64,000 nucleotides of DNA from contig CM028926.1 of the NCBI GenBank assembly GCA_016801845.1, positions 5,306,501 to 5,370,500 on the forward strand. Direction: 5' to 3'. Position 1 is the first letter of the stretch; each line of letters begins with the position of its first letter. The notes below the pieces were generated by a model, which saw nothing but the letters and a program-made list of their open reading frames with translations, searched no databases and was not told the DNA's origin. A program made the translations under genes and the position numbers. The DNA is from Polydactylus sextarius (Eukaryota; Chordata; Actinopteri; Polynemidae). This document shows, in pieces, positions 33,645 through 45,300 of the stretch.

Positions 33645-35940
33645 ATGTCAAAGCAGCCGCTGGGGAAGACTTTGTTGAGGAATGTGATCCGCCACACAGA
33701 TGCTCACAACAAGGTGCGTTTAAATTCATGTGTGAGAGTGACACGACGAAGACGTAAAGACTATTGGTTTATGAGGAACAACTAGTTGCAGTTTAATACA
33801 GTTGCAATCATCAGAGCACTGAATCATTTCCTCATTAAAGTCACAGGAACTAGGTTTTGCTGATACTGTTTCAGGGAAGTGTTGTAAGGTCATTTTTAGA
33901 GGATAGAAACAGATATGTACTTTACTGATCCCGCCAGGGAAATTATTGAACAGGATGTAGTTTGTTGGGATGTTTGTTGCATTTGGCTGCCTGAAAGTAT
34001 TGACTAAATAAACTGGCAACTGAACATGGGCTCAGCTGGGAAAACAAGACAATGCTGTTGATTAATATTCTGTTCCACAAAATGTCAGAAAATAATGCAA
34101 AGAGAGTGTTGTCTTCAGATTACTCGTTTAGTGCAACAAACACTATGAAACTATTGGATTTACTCTTATGTAAAACAAAGAAATGCTACATTTCAACACA
34201 TTGTATAATCTGGGACTAGGTAATGTTTAGATATGTGCTTAAAAAATCACCTTAGCCATCACCAAAAGCAGCATGTTTTCTGTTCATTTAATTTAAGAAA
34301 GGAAGCGTTACAGCTCTAATAAGTTATACATGTTGGAGCAATTACCGTGCCCAGACATGCCCATGTGATGCCAGGTCTAATCCCTCTCTGATATAGTTTA
34401 TGGATGTTTTCCCATCACACATATGAGCTAAGCTATATAAGCTATTTGTAATTTGTTAGCAAATTTGAGTATGTACCCAAACTGATTTGCAGGTGTATTC
34501 ATTTAGCTGGCAAATGTGCATGTACCTATGTAATATTTGATCCCATTATTTTTGTCTCTGGACAGTTTCTAATGTACTTACTGTCGTCAATTCACTGCAG
34601 ATTCAGGAGGAGATGGAGATGTGGAAAATGCGAGGCTGGGAGATGCAAATGTCCCACAAACCTTTACCAGACACAGACAGTGCGAGGTAGGGACAGTGAA
34701 TGTCCCAGTTTAATTTGAGCCATGTGGACACAAGAGACACCCAGACTCATTTGGGAGTAGAGTTCATTATAGAGCTCTCACTTTAAAGAGCTTCTACCTT
34801 GTGTTGGTACGACTGATTGATGGTAATTGTTTTCCAGGGGGCGAATGCACTGTGATCGAGTGCCAGATCAAGGGAGAGACCTGAAACGAAGCAGAGAAAG
34901 AGTCTCAGAACATGACGACAGAGACGCTCGATACTGGACTCGCAAGCTGTACGACTTTGAAGCCAATGATCCCGACAGGTACATGTCTTTGGACTAATCC
35001 TGTTAAAACATACTTTACAACTGGAAAATGATCAACATTAGAAAGTAAATGCTTGATAATTTTCATTTTGTGTGTTTACAACACAGGTGGGGGCATAGTG
35101 GCTTCAAGGAGCTTTATCCTGAGGAGTTTAAAAGTGACAGGTGAGAAATAATGCAGCACTGTACCAGTAAAGCAAGACACTATAACTGTGAGTTACATAG
35201 CTACAACATATATGAACTTCAAAGGGACACTCCACTGTATTTATTTTTTAAGTGCAGCATTAATATTAATGTCATGTTTTGTTAAACTCAGTGCTTTAAT
35301 ATTTCTGAAAAAATGAAGATCTACACCAAAGCTGAGATAACTCTGATGACACCATGAAAGGTCATTTTATTTCCACACTTAAGAAAGCTCCACTCACACA
35401 TGTAATATTTAAATTTAATGGTTTGTCATTTGTTATATCTTACCTGTGTTTTTTTTTTTTTTTTTTTTTTTTTTTAGTGAAAAGAGCGAGAGCGGTGCTA
35501 CAAAGAAGACTGGGCACCACAAAACAAAAAAGTCCAAGTCAAACGCAGAATCAAGTTTAACAAAACACTCAAAGAAATCCTCTCGAAAAAAGAAAAAGAA
35601 GAAGAAAAAAGACGAGGAGGAAAAGCGAAAGAAAACTAAGTGTTCAAGCAGTGATGACAACACTGATGACAGCAACACTGCTAAAGACAAGCAGAGGAGG
35701 AAAAGGACTAAAAGTCGACACAAAAGCAAGAAAAGTGCAAAAACCAGAGGGAGAGATGATGACAGCAGCTCAGCGGACAGTGATGATGAGGGAAAACGGG
35801 AGAGGCGGACTCACATTCGCAAAAAGCGAAAACAGGACTCCAATAAAGACTCGGACTCAGGGCCAAACTCAAAAAAGAAGAGGAGGAAAAACTGGAAAGC
35901 AGCTGCCGAGGACAGCTCAGACGATAGTTCTGCAGATTGA
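33645..35940 (+). CDS. nkapd1: nkapd1 (C11orf57-like), NKAP domain-containing protein
   Basis: Function is largely unknown; the family is basic and presumably nuclear. Five coding exons: 33645-33713, 34601-34686, 34838-34978, 35087-35140 and 35478-35940 (TGA), total 270 aa (recalled human length 292). The N-terminal part is conserved: MSKQPLGKTLLRNVIRHTDA, then WKMRGWEMQMSHKPLPD, RDARYWTRKLYDFEANDPDR and WGHSGFKELYPEEFKSD. The last exon encodes about 154 residues of Lys/Arg/Ser/Asp-rich low complexity with a K8 run and a final acidic-serine tail ending SSDDSSAD. The first 23 residues come from an exon that also carries the ATG eight bases after its acceptor. Every junction is AG|GT with consistent phase. 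Gene identity is secure from the N-terminal half. Confidence 0.94.
33915..33946. repeat. Fragment of a dispersed fish retro-repeat
   Basis: GTACTTTACTGATCCC followed by GCCAGGGAAATTATTG matches the terminal motif also seen at 24508-24556. It lies in nkapd1 intron 2, and is short and diverged. Confidence 0.45.
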
Positions 35941-36466
35941 GATGCATGGACATGAACGGACACGCAGCTCAGGTAACGACCACAAAAACTACTGCAGATT
36001 CCTGTGCTCCCTTTAACTACACAGAGGGCTTTTCTCTGTAGGGCCATTCTGTGTTGTACTTCGTTAGTCATCAACAATCCTGAGCCGTCGGCCGTCTCTG
36101 TGGGCGTTCGGTGTAGCAGTATCTCATCACCGCTGCAGTGGCTTGAAGCACATTGTACAGCAGTACAGGCAGTGTGAGGATAGTTGGTGAGGGTATCCAC
36201 CACCTGCCTCATGAAGAATTCTGTCAGCTGCAGACTCAATGATTGATCACTGACTCTTGCCGCCGACTGTTGGGCCTACGTGGGAATACTGCCCTGAGAT
36301 GACCACTGTTTTTTTTTTTTTTTTGTTTTTTTTTATTCAAGAAGAAAAAGTCAAATTATGCAACCTTTCCTCACCAGGTATGATGATAGAATGTACATTT
36401 GTTTTTTATCCATGCATTTTTAGTTTTATACATTTTAATGTATGCAGCATATTGTCATAGGTGAAA

Positions 36467-36472
36467 AATAAA
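36467..36472 (+). terminator. nkapd1: Polyadenylation signal of nkapd1
   Basis: AATAAA lies 527 bases downstream of the nkapd1 stop, followed by T-rich sequence. No earlier canonical hexamer is visible in the 3' UTR, which includes a T-rich tract at 36310-36335. Confidence 0.7.
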
Positions 36473-38084
36473 CATCTATTTTGCCATCTTTTTAAAATGG
36501 GCTTGGGCATTTTATAATCGTGTGACTCATTGGTGCTATATTATCTGTCTATATATATTATTTCAGCCTATCTTCAAAATACTTAATAGTTACAGTACAT
36601 ACATTTCCCACTTTTCTGCTTCATAAAGGTGCATTTTACTGACAGGTTCAGTCCTCTTCACTACCCTCAATAACTTTCATACAGTGTCTCATTACTACTA
36701 AAGAGGTTTGTTATTTAAAAATAGTTAAAAACGCATCACTGGGTCACAGTGTTGCACTGTGCGACATATAGTATTATTATACTGAGCGTGGCTGTTGTGC
36801 TTTATTTGGAGACGATCCCACATCTACTGATCTGAGCACTTAATGTGCTGAAAACTCTATTTGACAAATACACCATTTCCTCCAGTGTAAGTAATGTTTA
36901 CTAAAAACTACACTGCACTCTGTCACAGACCTGGCGCAGGAGTCAGATAGTTAAGTGAGGGACGGACACACTGTGATACACTGTTGCCTTCGATTTGACA
37001 TGTTGACAATAGAAAGGAAAAAAAAGTCAAACCATGCGTCACAGATCTGACATTTTCATTTTCTTCCTGAACATGCTCTTGTATAAATACAGGAACCACA
37101 GCTTCCGCCAGTCTGTGTAGACTTTTTTTTAGAAACAATCACACATCACAAGAGTCTGTGAATCTAGATGACTCTGTTAATAATTCATACTTTGAAATAA
37201 CCTCTGGCACATGGAAAAAAAGAAAAAAAAAACTAGATTAAGTTTTTTTTCCCCATGTCAAGCTGTTTGTAAAGAAATGAGACAGGTTGGTTTAGTCTCA
37301 GTGGAAGATGTCAGCACAGCCATGTCCCAGTTTCAGTTGAATGTGCACACTGATGCAAGATGCAGAAGATAAATCCAAATAAGCTGCGACTCATGATCAA
37401 AGTGAATAAATGAAGAGATTTGTGGAAATGCTTTGTGGCTGTTAAAATAGTCAAAGAGTGCTCAGTGTACGGCTTCATTGTTTAGGGACTCTAGTACATC
37501 AGGTGAATTTAATGCCTGAGAAAAAGATATAGCAACACAGCAATTCTGAACATTCACACTCCCTCAGACATTATTATTCAAACAATATGATGGTAATCAT
37601 TTGTGTCTCTGGTCAGTTTCCTCCTGTCACATATGTCAGACTACATTCATGTTTAAGGTTTTACAGCAGTAGTATGCTTCTGCTTCTAATCTGATGCTGA
37701 AAGAAGAAACGCTGTGAACCATTTTTAAAGTGAGTGTGTGTGTTTGTGTGTGTGTATACTGGAAAAAGCCTGCAGCACTTTGCTAAGTCTGTGTCAATAG
37801 GCTAAGTGTTCTCACTAAGCAGCAGAGAGTGGGCTGTGCTGAGCTTGGCTGCAACTTGAAATCTTGAAAATAGAAAAAAAAAAACAAACAAAAAAAAAAG
37901 ATGTCTGGTCAAATAAATGCTGACAGGTTTTAAAACACAATGTCAAGGTTAATGAAGATTTGGCAAGAGGGAAAAGTCCATAATTGAATATGTTTTATAA
38001 CTGCAATATATCAAATGAAGACAACCTATTTATTAAATGCACACAATAGTTGAACAAAATAAAGCCAATACATGGCTCTGGAGC

Positions 38085-38425
38085 TCATGGCTGTGGTCAA
38101 CACTGAAATATCTTAACCACGACTGGATGGATTGGACATCCATAATTCCACCACAATTTATCCTCATGAATTTGGTGGCACCATAACTTTCATCTAGAGT
38201 CACCTTGAAAGTGAATCGTGTGGTTTTGAGTAAAGCAGCTTGTCAACTGTTGCAATGGGTGCCATGCTGCCATGAAATCTTTTTGCACAGACATTCATGT
38301 TGCCCTCAGGGTGAATTGTAACAAGTCAGATTTTTTTGACCGTGACAGTTTTCGTTGAAGATTTTTACCTGCTAAACAGCAGCACATCAGCATGCTGGTA
38401 TTAGCATTTAGCTCGAGGACAACGA
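38085..38425. repeat. Common percomorph interspersed repeat (diverged copy)
   Basis: AACACTGAAATATCTTAACC, GGATGGATTGGACATC, ACAGACATTCATGTTGCCCT, CAGGGTGAATTGTAAC, ACCTGCTAAACAGCAGC and TAGCATTTAGCTC follow the order of an abundant percomorph repeat (TGAAATATCTCAACAAC ... GACATTCATGTTCCCC ... GCATTTAGCTC). Other fragments are near 27.0 kb (opposite orientation) and possibly 57124-57190. Confidence 0.6.
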
Positions 38426-39779
38426 AACATACTGCTGTGCAAAAAAAAAAAAAAAAAACCTATATGGCTCATTAGTCTCGTTTAAGAATAAATGCAAATA
38501 AATTATATTTCTGCTGATTCGCATCTTGCTACATTACAAATAATGAAACATACGCATATGTGCATTTTAAGAACACACTTTTTTGCTAAAGCTTTTTTAC
38601 TATAAGTCCTTGGAAATGGTTCAGAAAATACCAAATCATAGTTTACAGTTTGCTTCTGAATATTCATCTCTGTACAAAAATTGTGTATAATGTGTCTTGA
38701 TTTGCATTTTTATTTTTTATTCAGCTGAAAAAAAAAAAATAGATACCAGAAATTAGAATGATTACTTTAAATGCGATGCTTGGTGAAACCAATACTCACA
38801 GGCAGATTCAAAGCAAACCAAGCCATCAGCACAAGGATCCAAATAGAGTCGCATTGCATAATTGAAAGTTGTAGACAGCGCGGTAAAAATGGATAAGCTG
38901 TTTAATTTATATGTACTGAACCACATTCAGATTGGACTTTTTCAAACACATATTACTATGCATTAAACATATAATGGGATCTTCACTGTGAGGGGATAAC
39001 ACCAAGTCAAGGCACATTTTTTTTGTAATCATTCAGAACTGCTGATGAGACACAACACAGTTTGGCTGCTCGGGCCAATTTTATCGCTCGGATGATTTCT
39101 CAGCCTCCTCCTACCTAAGCAGATTTTGTGTCGAATAATGGTTACAGATAGGAACAGGAAGAAATACTTCTACTGCTGTGAGAAATGTTCAGGAGCATAT
39201 TTCTTGACTGGAAAGCATCAGCAGTTAATGAGGAGATTGAGAAGTGTTGAAAAATGTGTGCACAACAAAATGACAGCTGAGCATTTATAACCCTGAAATG
39301 AAATCTTCTTTCAGAGAAGGGAAAAAAAAAAAAAAACAATAATTCGGGTTATGAAAACTGCTTGAATGCGATGAGGAAGAAGTAAAAACGGATGACCCCG
39401 TTCTTAGACCCAATCCGCTCTGTCACTGAGGATGCAAATTGGAGAATAAAGAGGATTGAAAACCTCCACTGTGACTTATCTCCACGCTCCATGTTTTATC
39501 CCTCTGCTGTCCACACAGCTCTGTTTCAGCTAAGAAGCCGTAATCAGAATATATCCTTCATCCAACCTAATAACATCTTTTCCCACTGCCATACCTACAT
39601 TTCACCCTTGTGTCAAGTTATATATCAACAGTCAAAATGGTTTATATCACACGATGTGTTCGATATTGGCAGATAATAGGACATTTTAAGTGTTTATAAA
39701 TCAATCTGTCAACAGAGACAGCTTCTTATTTCAAACTTGTCTTTGAAGTATTTACCTTAAACACACCTTCACTCTAGAT

Positions 39780-39976
39780 AAGTCCAAACTATTCCCCAAA
39801 GAGCCATGTGGCTGCAGATTTTTATACCAACCAAGCTGCAGTGCACCAGACTTGACTCATTTATTCAACTGATCTCAGTCTTCACACAGTTGATTGGTCA
39901 AACTGTGTGATCTTAACTGGCTGGAACAAAAACCTGCAGCCACATGGTCCTTTGTGAAATAGTTTGAACATGTCTG
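39780..39976. mobile_element. hAT-type MITE with long terminal inverted repeats
   Basis: A 197 bp element. The left arm from 39786 (CCAAACTATTCCCCAAAG, then CCATGTGGCTGCAG) matches the reverse complement of the right arm (TTCAAACTATTTCACAAAG, then CCATGTGGCTGCAG) over about 48 bases with roughly 10 differences. The right end, reversed, begins CAGACATGTTCAAAC, typical of hAT termini; the left tip has lost a few bases. Flanking octamers CTCTAGAT (39772-39779) and GTCTAGAT (39977-39984) agree at 7 of 8 positions, as expected for a hAT target duplication. Confidence 0.8.
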
Positions 39977-40186
39977 GTCTAGATGATAACCGGGCTGCAC
40001 TGTCTGCTGATGAAGGCCATGAGATGCAGCCAAAGCTCAAAATATCTTCATGAGTTTTAATCTATTTATTTACAGTTTAAAATCTCTCCATTTTTTTTTC
40101 TATGTGTGTTTTATGTGTCAAATCAGATCATTAGATACATATAGACAGAAAGGGGTGTAGCTGTTGACAAATACATTAGAGAACAC

Positions 40187-40830
40187 TTGAAAAAGCATCC
40201 TAATACCAGCTGTATATCTACAACCACATTAGCAGAAGCCTGGCGCCAGCAGATTCTTCAGACTGATTCAGAGGGTTGCCTCAGTGCTGGAGGGTGGAGC
40301 TGGACTCCTGCGTGTAGTCACGCAGATGAGGATGTTGTCACAACTCATCTCCATCAATGGACAACGTCTCCCACCGTCTACGCACTGTGCTGGTTAGCCG
40401 GAGACTCAGAATGACTAAGTGCTCCATTGAATGTCACAGGAGGGTCTTTCATTCCTGTGGCCATCCAGTAATACAGCTCTTTCTTTCTATGCAGATCTCC
40501 ATCTGAGTACACTTTTCATTCACTTTACCTTTGCGCATTAAGGTTAATTTACTATTAAACTGCTCTTTATCTACTCGGCACATTCACATTTTATTTTTGC
40601 ACATTTGTCCACATTGTTATTCTACTCCACACTTATCCTTTTGCAACATTTGCATTTGCACATTTGCTGTCTTACAGTGATTTTAAAGCAGTTCTACCCT
40701 TTACTTTCTATTCATTTGCGTCCTCATTTCCTGACCAAGCGTTGAGTAACTGTGATCGATTGATTAAAAAACTTTAGAAAAAAAAACTTTCTCTGCTTTT
40801 TACGAAAGTTTTTAAGATTCTGATTCTTAC
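40187..40830 (+). mobile_element. 3' relic of a LINE (L2-like) retrotransposon
   Basis: A short frame ending in LNVTGGSFIPVAIQ followed by a stop (about 40430-40475) resembles the SFIPVAIR-type end that I recall for reverse-transcriptase proteins of fish L2-like LINEs. The following 350 bases are T- and C-rich, ending in a TTCTGATTCTTAC tail typical of such elements. The frame is broken upstream and only the 3' end survives. The class assignment is tentative. Confidence 0.5.
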
Positions 40831-41182
40831 CATTTGTCAAGATATACACTGTCAGACAATTCAGAATTAGATCTTAACAAAAAACTGAACCTTAAACACA
40901 AGATGCTACATTGACTTTCAGCAAATTACGGTTATTAGTTCATTCCCAGTGCAGACTACCAAGTAATCAGGAACCTTATAGCACTTTGTCTCCCCCTCAT
41001 GGGCAGAATCTGACATTACAAATTTACCCAAAACAGCTGCATTTGAATTCATCATCACGTCGTCCATTTATCGGGTTGCTCATCGTCACACACCCCCACT
41101 ACTGCTCGTCGCGTAGCTTATAAATAGTAGACAGCAGCATTATAAATAGTGCTCAGGAAATCAAATATTTATCATCTCAATT

Positions 41183-41226
<44 letters not shown>

Positions 41227-41230
41227 CGCG
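41183..41230. repeat. (TG)n(CG)n alternating purine-pyrimidine tract
   Basis: About 17 TG units run directly into six or seven CG units, 48 bases of strict alternation. A shorter version with the same layout is at 42327-42350. Such tracts are the classic Z-DNA formers. Confidence 0.93.
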
Positions 41231-42326
41231 TCGCGACCAACACTCCCACTGAAGTGGACACACACTGCTGCTGCTGAAGCACAAGAAGGAAATGCCACTT
41301 ACACAGTTAACCCACACAAAAAATTTAATACCCTTCGTGAGGGGATAAATGGTCCAAACTTTGACATACTAAATAGAGAGCGGAGTGATGACACAGGTTT
41401 TTAATGTAAAAACTTGCAGCCAACACCCAAATGCTTTGTAAAAAGTCATGTGACATATGACTTACTTACTTACATAGTTAGTACACATACACCAATGTTT
41501 TTAATATACTTATATATGTCTTTTTTGTTTGTTGTCTTTTTATCTAGACCAGCCAGATACAGTACCGATTAATATACAGTCACATCTGGAACAATACCTA
41601 TTTAACATCATATAGTCCAACTGCCAAAGAGGAATCCACGGCAGGTTTCCAGGTCCATCCTCCCTATGCTAACATTAGAAATCGGCATGTGTAAAATTCT
41701 GTTCTTTTTTAATTATTATTATTGTATAGACTGGTGGTGATACTTGTCCTTGTATCTCGTGTCTTCTGTGCAAAAGTTTTTTTTGTTTTTTTTTTTCTTT
41801 TTCTTTTTGAAAGAAACCCAAAAAACATGATTGACATAACAGGATACCTGGCTGTTCACTTTACAGTTATGATGAAGTTTTTTGTTTGTTTTTTGTTGTT
41901 TGTTTCATATTTTTTTTCCTTTCTTTTTTTTAAACAATTAAACAGTCACATTCAAACGCCACGCCAACCCCAACCCCAACCACCCCCCTGCTCTTGGCAT
42001 GTCACAGAAAACAGAGAAAATTAAAAATCCAAAGTAACGCTTCCCATCATCAGGGCGGGACGCAATGATAGAGAGGAAGGTTTATGACTACAGTGAGCAG
42101 CATCCTCCATTCGTACATCTTTTTAGAATAAGGCACCGCTGCATAAAGAAAGGACATGGCCAACAAACCTCTCTGGGAGTAAGATGGGGAGGCAGGATGA
42201 AGGGAGACTGCGTTCTTCTCCAGCAACTCACAGAAAGTTTGCATGTGTAAGTAGATGTGCTTCTCGTCTCGCTGTGTGCAGGAAAAGTATGTGTTTATAT
42301 GGCATGTAGACATATTTGTGTTTTTA

Positions 42327-42350
42327 CATGTGTGTGTGTGTGCGCGCGCG
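42327..42350. repeat. lrfn1: (TG)n(CG)n tract in lrfn1 3' UTR
   Basis: ACATGTGTG... passes into CGCGCGCG within 24 bases, less than 50 bases downstream of the lrfn1 stop codon (on the minus strand). Confidence 0.9.
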
Positions 42351-42397
42351 TTTGTGTTACGTCGTTTTTTTTTTTCTTTTCGGCTACACGGCTTTCC

Positions 42398-45300
42398 TCA
42401 GACCGTGCTCTCGAGCATCCACTCAGTGCTGCTGAACGTAACTCTCCTGTTGGCGAGCGGAGATGACTCCACGTTGAGCTGGTTGGTGGACTTATGCCAC
42501 CTCGTCCTCGCTCTGCGTGGGTAACTATGACTCTGAAATATGGAGTAATCCCCACCGTCAAACGAGAATCTGTGCCTAGTTCGTGCCAACTCATTAGGGA
42601 GCAAACCCATGTTAGCCAGGGCACTTTTCTTGTCCTTGAGCCTGGGAGCCTCCTTAGTGCCAGAATTGGAACCAATGAGACACAGGGACATAGTGGAGCC
42701 CGTCAGGCTACTGTCTGTCTGCGTGTCCTCAGATGGGGGACCAGAGCGCTGTGCATCCAGACTGGTTCTTCTCTTCATCTTGTCTATATTAAGCGGTGGC
42801 AGCTCTACCTCCAGGATGGCAGTGCTCGTCGCGGGATCCTCCTTCTTCTCGTTTTCCACCCTCAGGACCAGTGCCATGCACTCTTTTGGCGCCTGGGCTT
42901 CCCTTTGGCCCTCGTCAGAGGGCTGCTTGGAGGCGGAGCGCTGGAGTCGCTGCTGGCTGCCGTTGGTCTGGGAGTGCATGCTGGAGCTGACCTTGGCCTT
43001 GCCGTCCTCCGGGCTACTGTAGGCCTTGTAACGGATCATCAGGATGATGATGAACACCAGCACCGATGCAACAATTATACCACCAATGATGATGATCATA
43101 GTGCCTCCTAGGAACTGACTGTGCATGAAGCGGCATTGGCTGACCTCGCTGGCCGTGTGGAACTGCACGCAGCCAACGACACGCGTGGCTGTTAACGATG
43201 TGATGCCGTCATCATAAACCGCCAGCACGCAGAGGTCGTACTCCCGCCCCGCTGCCAGATCATTGATTAGGAAGTTCTTGTTGGTTGGTGGGATCATTCT
43301 GCAGAGAGAAGAAACACAGACTGCAGTTGTGACGATGCAGAGGATTGATCATCAGAATTACAGCACCCACATATACTGATTTGCATAAGGTGTGCTAAAT
43401 CACACAAAGGCGTCAGTTCCGCACAAGAAAAAGACAAAAGGGCCATTGCAGCTCTTGCATTGAATATCACTCATTCTGGTAGACAAACAGAAAAAACATC
43501 AGACTTCATAAAAGCTGACGTATGTGAGTATGTGCTATATTATAAAACAGAAATGAGGATCCACTATATAAAATGACAGCGTAAGGTAAACTGCAAGGAG
43601 ATAAAGAATATGAATATGCTACAACAGCTGCCGGCTGCAGGACTAGTGACGCATGATGCGAAGACAGTTTTGATGTGTGAATACCTAAGGTCACATTTTG
43701 TTGGCAACTACAAAGTGACAAGACTCTAAATACCAAGGAGAAAAGCATTGTCTGCAGGTCAACATTGGCGTTAATATAATTAGAAGCTTGTTCTGTCTCC
43801 CTAAAGGGGGGCTCTGATGGTTATCATTTGTAGGTAATAATGTACCACCTAAAGACAAAACAACACTCAGCTTCATGCCTAAACTGGATGAGAAAATTAT
43901 ACAGGAGAACGTCTCATTACATCTGATAAAAACGGAGAAAAAGAAAGTCGACCACTATTATTAACTTGCACCATGAATACATGAATGCTGAAATACTTCT
44001 CCGTACACTAGATATACTTTATATGTGTCACATATTGTTTAGGCAACACTTTAAACTTATTCTCAATAGTTTTAACTCAATATTTTTCAAAGGCCTGTTC
44101 TCATTCTGCATATGCATGAGGTTTTTTTTTACTGTAACAAAGGATATTAATTTTGCAATTTTTCTCTATATGAGCAACTTATTCATATATATTACACAAC
44201 TTAACTCATGCAGTACATTCAACTTGCTATAAGCAACTTGATTATATTTACCTTGCGCTTCTTATTTCTTATTTCTCTCTCTGTTGCAACTGAGCAGTTG
44301 TACAAAATAAAAAAAAAGTAAATTTACTTGTACATTATTTCAGAATTTTCAATTTATTCTACATTATACCTCTGATCCATTAAATCCAATTTACAGGTAC
44401 AGTTACCAGCTTCTTTTCAGGTAGGAACAAAACTTATGGGTATAAGAATCTCCAACAAATAAGATTAACATTTTCTCCACCTTGACAAACTATAAGATTA
44501 GAAAAGTGTTTATCTGTAACAATAATTAGGTAATATAATAAAATAAATACAAAATAATAACAACAAAACAGCCCTTGTCACAGTTCAGACCTACGTAAGC
44601 AGGTTCAGTGATTTTCCCTTTAAACATTAAACTCAAATAGTTTATATTTTCTTCTTGTGTTTGAGTCCCATAAAGGTTAAAAAATTTAAAAAAATTTAAA
44701 TATTGCAAATAATGCAAAGATTCGAGAAAACATATCACGAGATATTACATTTTTGTCAAGCAGAACTTTGTTTACTCTTCTTTCCTCTCTCTTTTCTCAC
44801 TATATGACCCCTCAGCTTTATCTCGTGACCCTGTGGAGGGAAACCACTGGACTATATAATATTATTTACGATATTACATAGCAAAAATCAGCTCCACCTT
44901 GACTGGTTTCATCAAGAAATTGTGTCTTGCACATTGTTACATCAATGTTACAAATCAAATAATGTCACATATAATAACATATCATTTTACTTGTAATGGT
45001 GTATTTCATAGCTGCTACTTGTACTAAGATTGAATAAAAGATAGAGGAATACTTCCTCTACCACGACTTTCAAAAGCCTATGACTAGACAAACATATATA
45101 ATCACATAACTGTTTTGCAACCAATTGGTGCAAACATTTGCTAATGATATAAACAGCTACATGTGGTGAAATAGTTTGCCTCCTGCTTTTGTTTATGCTG
45201 GATTCTACAATCTACTCAGCTGATTGAGAAGAGAGGAGAGTGAAACTCACTAAATCTGTAAATAAGTTTATTGTAAATTGCATTCCTATTGCAGTGCATT

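Larger units (their letters stand above)
36480..41700. other. Intergenic region between nkapd1 and lrfn1
   Basis: The two flanking genes converge here and I see no coding exon. It holds an interspersed repeat (38085-38425), a hAT-type MITE (39780-39976), a LINE 3' relic (40187-40830) and a TG/CG tract (41183-41230). The remainder is AT-rich with several A homopolymers. The left limit of the lrfn1 3' UTR is not visible by eye. Confidence 0.6.

Noticed and set aside
35446..35477. Poly-Phe start of the last nkapd1 open frame
   Set aside because: This is the T-tract before the splice acceptor. The coding exon begins at 35478 after TTTTTAG.
42494..43111. 205-codon plus-strand open frame
   Set aside because: It lies antisense to the second lrfn1 coding exon. 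The minus strand encodes a clear membrane protein tail, and the plus frame has no recognisable domain.
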